Of a stretch of 64,000 nt of DNA, positions 1 to 8,999 are shown one piece after another (the first letter of the stretch is position 1; every line of letters begins with the position of its first letter). Below the pieces are notes generated by a model. It saw nothing but the letters and a program-made list of their open reading frames with translations, made no database searches and was not told the DNA's origin. The stretch spans positions 3,175,001 through 3,239,000 of the forward strand of contig NZ_CP059732.1 of the NCBI RefSeq assembly GCF_014117325.1, read 5' to 3'. A program made the translations under genes and the position numbers. The DNA comes from Spirosoma foliorum (GTDB lineage: Bacteria; Bacteroidota; Bacteroidia; Cytophagales; Spirosomataceae).

Positions 1-1956
1 CTCGACGGCTCTCTCGTTGATGATGAACGATGCCGAATCATTAAATTGATGGGAAAAATTTCGACCTTCTTTAAGCTTGATTTGCAACACATTCAGATAA
101 TCCTCATCAACCCGCGCGACTTTTACGGAAGGGTAATCTTTTCCGGCTGGTGGGTTAAGTGGCGTTACAGATTCAACGCTTAGATCATCACCGATCAGGT
201 TGGACGACTGAGCCACCGCCAAAATAGAATGATTACGCGTCAGTTCGTTTTTAAAAAGCTCCGTATTAACCAATACCTTCTCTTTAAATTTTCCATATAG
301 CTTCACAATAAGCACCTGTTCCTTATCAAAGCCCAATTGTTTGTTTCGGAGCAAATTCATCTGCTGATAGATCAGAATCGTAGCCATAATCAGAAATGCC
401 GATACTACAAATTGGGCGACAATCAGGCTTTTTCGTAACAAACTGGCCGAAGATTTAGGGAGTTTGTCGGCTTTAAGTGACGTGATGGGTTCAAAGTGAG
501 AAATGAACAGGGACGGAAACAGGCCTGATAGCAAACCGATAGAAAGCACAATCAAACCAATGATCAGCAGATTGTCAGGTCGGAAGATTTCCCAGGCCGA
601 AACCTGTTTACCCGCCAGGCTATTGTAAAAAGGCAACGCTATTTCATACAGGCAGATCGCCATTAAACTGGCCAGTAAGGTGAGAATGAAGGCTTCGCCC
701 AAAAACTGTCCGATAACTTGACTCTTGCGAGCTCCCAACACTTTCCGCATACCTACCTCTTTTGCCCGTCTAAGCGCCTGCGTCGTAAACAGATTGATAA
801 AATTGAAGCAGGCAATTAGCAGGATTAGTACTTCGGCCGCAATAAAAATATAGATGTAAACAATGTTGCTGTTAGCACCCATCTCCTGAATCAGATTCGA
901 TTTGAGATGGATGTCGGTTAGTGGTTGAAAACGAACCGTCCTAGCGAATTCCGTTGTCTCCCGAACGTCTTTTTCATTTCCGGGAGCGTAATAGGTGAGG
1001 AGAAAATCCATTAGCCGCTTTTCGGCTTTGGCCACATCGTCTTTGTGGCGAAATAACACGTACGTCCAGCCAAACATCCACCCTTTATTACCTGTCAAGC
1101 TCTCGGGAACGTACTTGTAAAAGGTCGGCATGGACGCCAGATAATCAAACTTTAAATGGGTGTTTTCAGGCAAATTCTCAATGACTGCTTTCACCCATAA
1201 CTCTTCATTGCTATCAAAAATCAGCTTTCGTCCAATGGGATTTCGTTTGCCAAAAAACTTCGCCGCCATTTTCTGGGTAATCACAATCGAGGCTGGCTCT
1301 GCCAACGCCCGAATCGGATTCCCGGCTACCGTTTTCAGGCTAAAAACGGGTACGGCCGACGAATCCGCAAAATAGCCGGTGCTTTCGCCCTGTTCGTTGA
1401 ATTCCGAATTTACAACCCGCGTTCCCCGACTTGAAAACCGTACAATCTGTTCAATATCTGGAAAATAAGGCTTCATTGCGCCCGCTAAGGGAGGAGATGA
1501 CTTCGACCACTCCGTTGTAGCAACCCGGTAAATCCGGTCATAATTCTGAAAGTCTTTCTCATAGCTAAGCTCTTCTTTAATGTGAAGCGTTAACAACAGT
1601 CCACATGAAATTCCTAAAGCGAGGCCCAGCAGATTGAAAACGCTATACACCTTTTGCTTAAAAAGGTTTCGCAGGGCGATTTTGAAATAGTTCTGAAACA
1701 TGTCGGGGTGAAGAATTGAGGGGTGAGTGTATTGATTGCTTTGTTGGCGTCGGCGCACAAACGGGGGCAACACCGACACCACATTGAGCACGTACCTCAG
1801 TGTAGCCTGGGTTGGACCCGCCCGATTGTACCAGTAGACATACAGCTCATCAAGGTCGCCCTCGACTTCTTCCAGTGTATTAGCCGGGTGCAGCCAAGTT
1901 AGTAGGCAGTGAGCCCAACGCGGTGGGGTTGGCTTGTGTTGGTTTGATCGCTTCAT
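1..1956 (-). CDS. FtsX/MacB-type ABC transporter permease with N-terminal prefix domain (partial)
   Basis: The C-terminus lies outside the window; about 650 residues are visible. Residues 1-65 form a short soluble prefix (starting MKRSNQHKPTPP, with an acidic LEEVEGDLDELY segment) of the type seen in PadR-linked permeases. A first membrane helix (KVYSVFNLLGLALG) is followed by a periplasmic MacB_PCD-like region and then a block of FtsX helices containing the conserved ALRRAKEVGMRKVLGA turn. A second periplasmic domain begins before the sequence runs out. Such proteins are membrane subunits of MacB-like exporters working with a separate ATPase that is not in view. The start codon overlaps the stop of the upstream PadR gene (ATGA), so the two are probably translationally coupled and co-regulated. 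Substrate unknown. Confidence 0.9.
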   Translation of the reverse strand, partial: MKRSNQHKPTPPRWAHCLLTWLHPANTLEEVEGDLDELYVYWYNRAGPTQATLRYVLNVVSVLPPFVRRRQQSNQYTHPSILHPDMFQNYFKIALRNLFKQKVYSVFNLLGLALGISCGLLLTLHIKEELSYEKDFQNYDRIYRVATTEWSKSSPPLAGAMKPYFPDIEQIVRFSSRGTRVVNSEFNEQGESTGYFADSSAVPVFSLKTVAGNPIRALAEPASIVITQKMAAKFFGKRNPIGRKLIFDSNEELWVKAVIENLPENTHLKFDYLASMPTFYKYVPESLTGNKGWMFGWTYVLFRHKDDVAKAEKRLMDFLLTYYAPGNEKDVRETTEFARTVRFQPLTDIHLKSNLIQEMGANSNIVYIYIFIAAEVLILLIACFNFINLFTTQALRRAKEVGMRKVLGARKSQVIGQFLGEAFILTLLASLMAICLYEIALPFYNSLAGKQVSAWEIFRPDNLLIIGLIVLSIGLLSGLFPSLFISHFEPITSLKADKLPKSSASLLRKSLIVAQFVVSAFLIMATILIYQQMNLLRNKQLGFDKEQVLIVKLYGKFKEKVLVNTELFKNELTRNHSILAVAQSSNLIGDDLSVESVTPLNPPAGKDYPSVKVARVDEDYLNVLQIKLKEGRNFSHQFNDSASFIINERAVE

Positions 1957-2291
1957 AAGCCACTTAGCGTCAACGACCGAGGGGGAATTAATTGCCAGAG
2001 TTCACGGCGCATTTGTTGAATGTCCTGCAAGGCACGACTGCATAGGGCCGTGACGCTGAAGAAGCGCTTACGCCGTCCGCCCCGTTCTGTAGTGACTCCG
2101 CCCAACTCGGACTTTACAAAGCCTTTTTCCTCCATGCGAACAAGCGTGTTATGCACAGTCCCAAACGTTACCAAACGTCCCGTGTGTTGCTCAATCTCTT
2201 GCGAAATTGTGACACCGTAAGCCTGCCCATCTAGGATAGCAACCATGAGCAGAACGACCTCTTCAAACTCACCAAAATACGTGCGACGCAT
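1953..2291 (-). CDS. PadR family transcriptional regulator
   Basis: Small winged-helix regulator of about 112 residues (MRRTYFGEFEEVVLLMVAIL at the N-terminus, YGVTISQEIEQHTGRLVTFGTVHNTLVRMEEKG-type recognition region, RRKRFFSVTALCSRAL wing). The start at 2291 is chosen because the family begins with M(K/R)RTYxGEFEE; an upstream ATG at 2351 would add 20 residues without family similarity. The stop overlaps the permease start by four bases. PadR proteins usually repress a neighbouring transporter operon and are relieved by a small ligand; here the coupled permease is the obvious target. Confidence 0.9.
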   Translation of the reverse strand: MRRTYFGEFEEVVLLMVAILDGQAYGVTISQEIEQHTGRLVTFGTVHNTLVRMEEKGFVKSELGGVTTERGGRRKRFFSVTALCSRALQDIQQMRRELWQLIPPRSLTLSGL

Positions 2292-2894
2292 TGCATGAAG
2301 TATTAGTTTATATTTTATCGTACAAATCTCCGGCCAAATCCTGAAATGCATTTAAATCAGGCCGTAGACACGTTGAGAGCAACTAGTAACTAGTGTTGGT
2401 TGTCCGAATATGGACAAAAAACGTCCCTGAACGGACAGGGTTGCGATTAAACGAGGTCTGGCGTAAGTCTTATCTCATGATTCGTTTACGGTTCAAAAAT
2501 TTGTAGAAAACGGAAGCGCGTTGCGTGGGGAGGAAAGAATTCCTGCTAAGTTCAATGAATTAAACCAGCGCACCTTTCTTGTATTAAGCAACATCATTTA
2601 CCCTTTGACCACATGGAGCCCTATCCGCTGTGACGATCCCCGGCTAGGCCGGGCCGAAGCCGTGTATGGTCGCCGAAGCGGTAGGAATTTCGCTGGCAGT
2701 GACCCGCAACGGCGAACACGGTCCGCCTGTATGATTATACCCAATAGTGAGTGCAGAATAACTGATAGGATAGCGTATCTTAAAACACCCATTTTTAGAT
2801 ATTCTCAGACGGCTGGATAGTATATAAGAGGAGGTCAGGGTATTCCCAGTAAAGCTTAACACCTGTTGCAGTTGGATACTATCGTAAATTCATA
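2292..2894. other. 603-bp region without a recognisable gene
   Basis: This gap separates the PadR gene and higA. It holds a locally GC-rich block (about 2610-2730) in otherwise AT-rich DNA, with a perfect 6-bp hairpin and 3-base loop at 2639-2653. Open frames exist on both strands (up to about 99 codons) but none resembles a protein family. Decayed coding sequence or a structured RNA are both possible; neither can be shown from the sequence alone. Confidence 0.4.
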
Positions 2895-3341
2895 CTAAAC
2901 CAGTTGTAGGTCTTTTCTAGTGTTTATAACACTGGCATTTTTGAAGTGGCTATTTTCGGGCACCCTTAATTTATAGGGCCGATTGAACGCTTCTTGGGAA
3001 ACGCTAAAGTAGCTTGAAAGTCTCCTGATGATCTCTTTGGATAACCCTCTCTTATAATGCAAAATATCCGAAACAAGACTTTTACTTACGCCCAAAATCT
3101 GGGTCAGATCTTTCGCTTTAAGTGATTTCTCGCTCATCAGAGCTGTGAGTAACTCAATGGGATCCACATCCTCAAAGGAGTTATGCTCGGCATCCCATTT
3201 TTCAATGAGATAAGTGAGCAGCTCGATTTCATCCTGCGTATTTTCCCCTTGATCGCTTCCAGTTACTAGCTCTTCTAAAGCAGTACAGTAGTCATTATAT
3301 TGTTTCTCGGATTTGATTATCTTATATCTGAGTGCTTCCAT
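2895..3341 (-). CDS. higA: HigA-type antitoxin (HTH regulator)
   Basis: 148-residue protein. The N-terminal half is acidic and helical (ELLTYLIEKWDAEHNSFEDVDPIELL), followed by a Cro/C1-type helix-turn-helix at about residues 70-120 (KAKDLTQILGVSKSLVSDIL). This is the architecture of the HigA/YgjM antitoxin family, which neutralises HigB and represses its own operon. The start lies one base after the stop of the upstream toxin gene, giving the reversed toxin-first order typical of higBA. About 30 C-terminal residues after the HTH look poorly conserved. Confidence 0.88.
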   Translation of the reverse strand: MEALRYKIIKSEKQYNDYCTALEELVTGSDQGENTQDEIELLTYLIEKWDAEHNSFEDVDPIELLTALMSEKSLKAKDLTQILGVSKSLVSDILHYKRGLSKEIIRRLSSYFSVSQEAFNRPYKLRVPENSHFKNASVINTRKDLQLV

Positions 3342-3342
3342 A

Positions 3343-3675
3343 TTAATAATGATTTACGGTATACTGGTCATTGCGCTTACAAAGCTTATCATACTGGGCA
3401 TGGGTTTCTATCCAGCAGCCAAAGAGATGAACTTGGTTCTTGCCAAAGGCGTATTTGCAGATCATTCTGTAGTTATTACCGCCGATATCAAATACGACAC
3501 GGTTGGTGCCATTACCCAGCAAATCGGCTGCCCCAAATGTATCTTTAATAGCCTCAGGTGTCTGCCAATCGGCAAACTTGACTACGGTGAGCCAAACCTT
3601 AAACGAACTTTTACGGCGAGCATTCATTTCGGTATAAGCCTCAATCGTTTCCTTTCTGATTAGATGAAGCTTCAT
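3343..3675 (-). CDS. higB: HigB-type toxin (putative mRNA interferase)
   Basis: 110 residues with the HigB/RelE-like signature: WLTVVKFADWQTPEAIKDTF, then LGNGTNRVVFDIGGNNYRMIC and the C-terminal GCWIETHAQYDKLCK block that carries the conserved His/Tyr/Asp positions. HigB toxins bind the ribosome and cleave mRNA in the A site. First gene of a two-gene operon with higA. Likely autoregulated through DNA just upstream, where a short inverted repeat is visible. Full length and apparently intact. Confidence 0.88.
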   Translation of the reverse strand: MKLHLIRKETIEAYTEMNARRKSSFKVWLTVVKFADWQTPEAIKDTFGAADLLGNGTNRVVFDIGGNNYRMICKYAFGKNQVHLFGCWIETHAQYDKLCKRNDQYTVNHY

Positions 3676-3683
3676 AAGCTACT

Positions 3684-3706
3684 GTTAAGGTACGAAAAAA
3701 GTTAAC
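3684..3706 (-). promoter_or_regulatory. Candidate higBA operator (short inverted repeat)
   Basis: GTTAA at 3684-3688 and TTAAC at 3702-3706 form a small inverted repeat 9-31 bases upstream of the higB start on the minus strand, inside an A/T-rich stretch. Antitoxins of this class bind operators in this position. The repeat is short and could be chance. Confidence 0.25.
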
Positions 3707-3832
3707 AAAATGTGAACTTTCAAAGTGCACCAACAGAAGGTTGTCTCATTTGGGAGGGTAACAAGAGAATTTGGGATAGTTTATCTGGATATGCAGGTTT
3801 CCCGCCTTTTACTCCCAATATGCTTAAGAAGG

Positions 3833-4822
3833 CTAATCCCAATAAGTCGCTGCCACATGTTTTAAGAAACCCGTATACGCCTTTAACTGGGCCGGTTGCA
3901 GATAGCTATAGAACTGGTCATGGGTCGTGTGAAAGCCCATGTAAAAAAGCCAGAACCCTAGCGTCAGGTAAGGAATCAGGGCTAACTCCTGATCGCTGAT
4001 CGGGTGGCTGGTTTGATAGCTCGCCAGAAAAATAGTGTAGGACTCCTCAAAGGCTGATTGCGTCATCCGCCCAGTATAGACCTCCAAGGCCAGGTGTTGC
4101 CAAAAAGAAACCAGGTCATGCACCAACCAGCCGTAGCCCATAAAATCAAAGTCAAATAAGGAAACAGAATCCCCGTCAAAATGCATATTTTTAGGGAGTA
4201 GGTCAAAATGGCAATAGCCGCTGTGAAACCCCGATGTGTTTACCTGGGCTATCCTCGTCTCGACACGTTTGGCGGCTTGCTGTAACCAGAGATAACTTTC
4301 CTGATCGGCGACAAAGTTGGCTTTTAACCGTTCCAATGGCCTGAAAAGGGTGGTATCCAGATCAAACACCCAGCGCTCCCCAGGCAATGCGATGGTGGAT
4401 GATACTTGGTGAAAGTGCGCCATTTCCTGGCCAAGCGTACGGAGCTGGTTGTTGCTTAGTAGTTTAGCGGGCTGGCCAGGGGCATAACTAAAGAGCACCG
4501 CATAGCGTGATCCTTCCACGGCCTCCAGCTGTTGAATAGATTCCTGCGTCCGATCGACAATAGGATAAGACACTGATACGCCCGCTTTCTTGAGAGCGAT
4601 TAGCAAGGCCACTTCCGCCTGTACGTGAGCCAAGCTACGGTGCGTGGTGCGGTTGATACGAAGAATAAATCGCCCCTGAGCAGAGTCGACTAAATAGGTG
4701 TCTCCCACTCCTCGAACCAGAAAGGTGCATTGAATCGTCTCTAAGGTATAGCGTTCAGCAAGTAAATCAGCCAGGGCCTGGGGGGAAAGGGTCGAATAGG
4801 TGGCGGGGAAAATCGATTTCAT
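3833..4822 (-). CDS. APH-fold phosphotransferase (aminoglycoside/homoserine kinase-like)
   Basis: 329 residues of the protein-kinase-like APH superfamily. Near residue 205 the catalytic loop reads CHFDLLPKNMHF (H-x-D-x4-N), followed by SLFDFDFMGYG with the metal-binding DFD. The N-terminal lobe shows the RFILRINR strand and a nearby LAHVQAEVALLIALKKAG helix as in SrkA/HSK2-type kinases. The family phosphorylates hydroxyl groups of small molecules or proteins; the substrate here cannot be named. It is monocistronic, with the TPR/DUF6624-like gene upstream on the same strand after a 184-bp gap. The start ATG is the first in frame. Confidence 0.82.
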   Translation of the reverse strand: MKSIFPATYSTLSPQALADLLAERYTLETIQCTFLVRGVGDTYLVDSAQGRFILRINRTTHRSLAHVQAEVALLIALKKAGVSVSYPIVDRTQESIQQLEAVEGSRYAVLFSYAPGQPAKLLSNNQLRTLGQEMAHFHQVSSTIALPGERWVFDLDTTLFRPLERLKANFVADQESYLWLQQAAKRVETRIAQVNTSGFHSGYCHFDLLPKNMHFDGDSVSLFDFDFMGYGWLVHDLVSFWQHLALEVYTGRMTQSAFEESYTIFLASYQTSHPISDQELALIPYLTLGFWLFYMGFHTTHDQFYSYLQPAQLKAYTGFLKHVAATYWD

Positions 4823-5006
4823 GGCTGCAAGATAAGCCTGAAGTGGATAGGCTTACCAGAACTACAGAACTACTACTGCCATTCATAAAGCAGCCAATTC
4901 TAATGAGCCTTATTTTGAGAATGCTTATTCAGCAGAGGATGAGCGAACGAAACTTAAAATGACCTCAAGCATGCTGTCCCCTGCTGCCGCCATAACACTG
5001 CCCAGT

Positions 5007-5996
5007 CTACTCAGCAGTCGCTATTTTCTTAGCCAAGTTGGAGGGCAAGTAACAGTTGAAGCCTGTCTGTTGTTGCAGGTCAGTCAACAAACTGATCGTT
5101 TCTACACTATTCAGGCCAATGGCTTCCCGGTATTGATCGACTTTGGTCTTCACCTGAGCAGTCAAGGAACTACTTAAGTAGCCGAAGTGCGTTTCTTGAC
5201 CATTGGTCTTGACGGCCATATACCAGTCATCGATCATCGCAAATTCGTAGGGTGACAGCTGCCCGGATTTTAGAGCCTTCATGAGCTTGGGTCTCACCTG
5301 GGGGTACACGGTGTCTTTTAAGGCGTAGGCTTTACTAATGGAGTTGTGATGACTCAGCATGACCGCAGCCCAGTAGCCATTGTGAATCAGTCGCTCACCA
5401 GGGTAGCCGTACTGATCAATAATCGGCAGGAGTTGAGCCATCTGCTGCTCACTGTGAGGAGCAAATCGTTTTTCGGCGTACCGCTCTTGGGTAGCCCTAA
5501 TACGAAACAGCGCCAACAAGGCCTTTCGCTGATCCTTTTTAAACATTTTCTCAACTTGGGCCCGAACGGCCTGATTTCCCCCGTTTTGGTAGAGCGCTCT
5601 GAGCGAGTTGTATTGTTGTTCAACCACTCTCCACTGCGGGTCGCGTTGGAGCGTAGTGACCAAGGCATTTTTCTTTATGTCGCTCAGGGTCCAACCCGTA
5701 GCGATTGCTTTCTTAAGATAGGTAAACGCCTGCTGTTTTTGGTCCACTTGTATGGCCAACTGCGTGGCCACTTTGTAGTCCCTTGAAAAGACGAACTCAT
5801 ATTGATCAAACACCTGTTTGTACAACGCGAATGCCTCTTGATAGTGCTTGCTAGCAATAAGCTGTTGAGCCCTGGCAATGGTTTGATGATAGGTTGTATA
5901 ATCGTTTTGATCGGCCTGGCCAGGCAGAATAGCTGGGTGGAATGCACCGAAGCGAAGGGTATTCAGGAGAAGATAAAGGGTAAGGAGTTGATTCAT
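5007..5996 (-). CDS. TPR-containing protein with DUF6624-like C-terminal domain
   Basis: 329 residues. The first ~25 residues are hydrophobic and could be a signal peptide. Residues 35-130 contain TPR-like helices (ARAQQLIASKHYQEAFALYKQVF, YLKKAIATGWTLSDIKKNALVTTL). The second half, with LLPIIDQYGYPGERLIHNGYWAAVMLSHH and later MIDDWYMAVKTNGQETHFGYL, has the pattern of the DUF6624 family common in Bacteroidota. Function unknown; an exported or periplasmic protein-interaction role is plausible. The assignment to DUF6624 is by eye. Confidence 0.65.
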   Translation of the reverse strand: MNQLLTLYLLLNTLRFGAFHPAILPGQADQNDYTTYHQTIARAQQLIASKHYQEAFALYKQVFDQYEFVFSRDYKVATQLAIQVDQKQQAFTYLKKAIATGWTLSDIKKNALVTTLQRDPQWRVVEQQYNSLRALYQNGGNQAVRAQVEKMFKKDQRKALLALFRIRATQERYAEKRFAPHSEQQMAQLLPIIDQYGYPGERLIHNGYWAAVMLSHHNSISKAYALKDTVYPQVRPKLMKALKSGQLSPYEFAMIDDWYMAVKTNGQETHFGYLSSSLTAQVKTKVDQYREAIGLNSVETISLLTDLQQQTGFNCYLPSNLAKKIATAE

Positions 5997-6314
5997 GCGC
6001 GTGGTTTTACTATTCAGACGCGGCTAGGGGTCGGGCGGTTGTAAGCCATTAAGAAGTTTTAACAAACTAGTGATTGTTGGGGGCATGAGTGTCCTCTTTC
6101 TCGAATCTTCTCACCCCAACGGCAGCATAAAGTCAGATGGATAAACTCCTTCGTATCACTTAGGAGCCTTTACTGAGATGGTGTGCTTTCCACAGATTTT
6201 TGGTAGGTCTGCACAAAAGTTGGCCAGTCCGCTTAAAAATCTTCTCGGTAGAGCTCGCCAACCGGAACGTCAGTTGTGGCAACCACAATCCGTGTACCCT
6301 CGCCGATTCCCAAC
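5997..6314. other. Gap between two minus-strand genes
   Basis: 318 bp with no intact gene. Its right part holds a possible decayed coding fragment, listed separately. No terminator hairpin or long repeat was found. Confidence 0.4.
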
Positions 6315-6319
6315 TCAGT
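6170..6319 (-). pseudogene. Possible decayed C-terminal coding fragment
   Basis: Reading the minus strand from 6319 gives a protein-like run, TELGIGEGTRIVVATTDVPV followed by GELYREDF, then an in-frame TAA, then ADWPTFVQTYQKSVESTPSQ and a stop. The residues on both sides of the TAA look like one continuous protein, and a C-to-T change (CAA to TAA) would explain the break. It lacks an N-terminus and overlaps the end of the methyltransferase gene. The family was not recognised; the call rests on composition only. Confidence 0.3.
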
Positions 6320-6884
6320 AGATGAACGGAAGTAGGCGCCAAGTATGCTGACTATAAGCAGCGTAGCCAGGAAATACTTGCCGTAAGAAATGTTCTTCTC
6401 GTCTTATTTTAACCGCGTAGATCGTAGACAAGGTTAGTAAGCCAGTCAAGCTTGACCAGCTAAGTTGATAGAGGGTTGTACCCAATGCTGCCGAGAGTAT
6501 ACCGGTATACATGGGATTTCTAATGTATTTATAGGGGCCGTTAGTCACTAACATCTGTTTTTCTACTTGCTGAATGGCCCCACTCCAGTTGTCAGCCAGC
6601 ACGTGGCGTGCCCATGCTCCGAACACCATGCCCATCAGCATCAACCCCATTCCGAGTAGGTGAACCCAGTGCGGCAAAACGGAAAAAGGTTTATTGAACG
6701 ACAATGGTAGTGGATTGAGCAACAGGATGAAGGATAGTACGACTAGGGCTACATGGATTCGCCGATACCAACTCGTGTTCGATTGCTGCTGAATGTGAAC
6801 TCGACGGCGTGTTATATACCCCCAGATGGCCCAGCCAATCCAAAAAATGCCCCATGTAATTTGAGGAAAGTAAGTAATGAGCAT
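6315..6884 (-). CDS. Isoprenylcysteine carboxyl methyltransferase (ICMT)-like membrane protein
   Basis: 189 residues with four to five membrane helices. The C-terminal half shows the ICMT/PEMT SAM-binding signature: VTNGPYKYIRNPMYTGIL, then two helices and RREEHFLRQVFPGYAAYSQ, where the GPY..RNPMY and EE..L...F...Y..Y motifs match the family. Bacterial members methylate small or lipid substrates using S-adenosylmethionine; true isoprenylcysteine is not expected in bacteria, so the substrate is open. Stands alone, with its promoter probably in 6885-7109, shared with the divergent amidohydrolase. Confidence 0.85.
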   Translation of the reverse strand: MLITYFPQITWGIFWIGWAIWGYITRRRVHIQQQSNTSWYRRIHVALVVLSFILLLNPLPLSFNKPFSVLPHWVHLLGMGLMLMGMVFGAWARHVLADNWSGAIQQVEKQMLVTNGPYKYIRNPMYTGILSAALGTTLYQLSWSSLTGLLTLSTIYAVKIRREEHFLRQVFPGYAAYSQHTWRLLPFIY

Positions 6885-7109
6885 AGTGATAGATTCATGG
6901 AGTACAGCTCATGCAACTAACGTAGCTATAAATTTGTGTTGTCTAACAAATATATTAATACCGTCTGGTGGATTGATGCGCGAAGCCCCGTATACCGGGG
7001 CTCAAGCAATAGTGGAACTTTTCCGTTTTGACTACAAGAACCTGACATTTGGCTACCGTTGTTTTTAGACGGGGAGTGAATTTTGTGGCCACTATAAACA
7101 ACTACGAAG

Positions 7110-8090
7110 ATGAAGCTAATTGCCATCGAAGAACATTTTTTGACCCAAGCTGTCAAAGAGGAATGGAGAACCTATGCCGACCCCAACGACCCAACTCATA
7201 AATTACACGTTGGTGAGATTGATAATCGGCTGCTAGACATCGGCCAGACCCGTCTTCAACTCATGGACGAAGCAGGGGTTGACGTGCAGGTGCTCTCGCT
7301 TACCAGTCCAAGTTTACACAACTTAGGTCTTCAAAGCGTAGTCCTAGCCAAACTAACGAATGATTATGTAGCCCAACTAGTGAGCAAAACCCCTGAACGA
7401 TTTCAAGGATTAGCAGCTTTGCCCATGGCGGTACCCAGCCAGGTCGCCAACGAATTGAGCCGTTCCGTAACTAATTTAGGCCTTAAAGGAGCGATGATCT
7501 GTGGACGAACGGGGGAGAAAAATATAGACCATCCCGATTACTGGGAACTCTTTGAATGCGCAGAATCCCTCGGCGTTCCCTTGTTTATTCACCCCCAAAT
7601 CCCCCAGAAAGCGGTTAGAGACATTTATTATTCGGGCTTCGACGAGCTAACAGACTTGGCCTTTTCAACGTTTGGACTGGGCTGGCACTACGAAGCAGGC
7701 ATCCAATTTGTCCGCCTGGTTTTAGCGAAAGTATTTGACCGATTTCCTAACCTGCAAATTATTCTCGGCCATTGGGGGGAAGTGATTTTATTCTATACCG
7801 AACGGTTAGCTTCTATAACCAGAGTGACCAAACTGAATAGACCCTTCATTGACTACATTCGTCAAAACTTGTACGTAACGGCCAGCGGCATGTTCAGCCA
7901 ATCTTACCTGCAACGCACTATTGACATTATCGGAACCGACCGCATTCTTTTTTCGACCGACTACCCCTATCAGTATCGACCAGGCCGTGAAGCCCGTACC
8001 TTTTTAGAAGCAGCCCCATTAAGTCAGCAAGACAAAGAAAAATTTGCGTTCGCCAACTGGGAACACTTAACCGGAATGATTCCCAAATGA
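7110..8090 (+). CDS. Amidohydrolase family 2 protein (gamma-resorcylate decarboxylase-like)
   Basis: 326-residue TIM-barrel metal enzyme. Metal ligands are visible: N-terminal IAIEEHF (E-x-H in place of the H-x-H of classical amidohydrolases, as in resorcylate-type decarboxylases), PLFIHPQIP in mid-sequence, GHWGE near residue 218 and FSTDYPYQY near residue 290. Relatives are non-oxidative decarboxylases and hydrolases of aromatic or related acids (ACMSD/LigW clan). Length is normal. It is divergent from the ICMT-like gene and faces the insertion-sequence cluster downstream. Exact substrate unknown. Confidence 0.88.
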   Translation: MKLIAIEEHFLTQAVKEEWRTYADPNDPTHKLHVGEIDNRLLDIGQTRLQLMDEAGVDVQVLSLTSPSLHNLGLQSVVLAKLTNDYVAQLVSKTPERFQGLAALPMAVPSQVANELSRSVTNLGLKGAMICGRTGEKNIDHPDYWELFECAESLGVPLFIHPQIPQKAVRDIYYSGFDELTDLAFSTFGLGWHYEAGIQFVRLVLAKVFDRFPNLQIILGHWGEVILFYTERLASITRVTKLNRPFIDYIRQNLYVTASGMFSQSYLQRTIDIIGTDRILFSTDYPYQYRPGREARTFLEAAPLSQQDKEKFAFANWEHLTGMIPK

Positions 8091-8325
8091 CCAGGCCGTG
8101 TAGCAACGGTCCGAAATGCCTATCAGCTGTCGAACCTCTTTTTATGAAATCAGGAAAAATCTGTGTTGTTTGTGCCTGGAAAGGCGACAAAGTACAGTCG
8201 GTAGGCGTACATCTACCGGCTGTTGGTTTTGACCAATGGGACCAAGCGCACTAAAAATCAAGTTTTGACTTTATTATGGAACAACGGCCGATCCAACGCA
8301 TAAAAACCATGGCTCAATTTGGGTT

Positions 8326-8896
8326 TCAAGTTGTTATCAGCAAGGTGATCAGCCCCGATAGAGCCACCTGGCCGCGTTTGCGCAGATTGTAAAGACATTC
8401 AAAGAAGGCCAGATAGTAGGGTAAGCGTTCCTGAGATAGACCTCGATGGACTCGTAGCCAGGGGCGTAGTAAACTCCGCAACGGCGGCCCGGCAAAAACA
8501 TTCCATCGTGTTGACATGAACTTTGTGTTTACCCTCTCCGTCCTCATCACGGGCATATTCACCCTGACTAGGGGTGACCGTTTTGTGAATGTACGAGTCT
8601 GATAGCCAGTTGTAAATATTATACTCATCCCTATAAAAAAGGCTACCCTGCTGAACGCTTTGCTCAATTAGGGGCTGAATAGTTTTACGCTGCACATTGG
8701 CAAGCATCCAGATGCGTACTAATCCCCCCCGTTCCAGCAAGCCTAAAATGGGTGGTTTATTGTCAGCAGCACTACCACGGCGACGCTTACCTTTTAAGCG
8801 TCGCCGTCGGGCTTTGCGGCCTTTTTTTGGGGTATCCCCCGTTGTCCTTTGTGGCCAGCAATTACGTAAAGCTCATCGGCTTCTACCTGACCCGAC
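8326..8896 (-). pseudogene. IS1595-type transposase, C-terminal part (frameshifted)
   Basis: The minus strand encodes the DDE part of an ISXO2/IS1595 transposase in three frames: LSGQVEADELYVIAGHKGQ, then KGRKARRRRLKGK and LGLLERGGLVRIWMLANVQ, then RGLSQERLPYYLAFFECLYN. There is a frameshift in a run of seven A's near 8826-8836 and another near 8490-8515 after VHVNTMECF. The 5' half of the gene lies beyond the inserted IS4-type element. The element is dead. Confidence 0.85.
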
Positions 8897-8932
8897 AAAC
8901 ATGAGTCATCCCGAATTTTAGGGTCTTACTAA

Positions 8933-8999
8933 AAAAGAACCTCCTTTCGTAGTTTTGAGCATCACCACAACGCCAAAACTAGAAGGGAGGTCTTTTTAT
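8933..8999 (+). promoter_or_regulatory. Hairpin covering the transposase start signals
   Basis: Left arm about 8933-8961 (AACCTCCTTTCGTAGTTTTG core) pairs imperfectly with 8974-8999 (CAAAACTAGAAGGGAGG core). The right arm contains a GGGAGG Shine-Dalgarno sequence and a T-run that ends at the ATG at 8998. In RNA entering from outside, this stem would hide the ribosome site and could also terminate transcription, a known way for insertion sequences to avoid activation by outside promoters. Confidence 0.6.

Noticed and set aside
2521..2820. 99-codon open frame on the plus strand in the PadR-higA gap
   Set aside because: Begins with a non-ATG start, has no family resemblance and a composition driven by the GC-rich patch; competing frames exist on the other strand.
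3712..3999. Plus-strand frame overlapping the end of the APH-fold kinase gene
   Set aside because: Antisense shadow of a well supported kinase gene, with no motif of its own.
4853..5177. Plus-strand frame with a protein-like stretch before 5007
   Set aside because: Most of it is antisense to the TPR/DUF6624-like gene, and the part outside has no start or family match.
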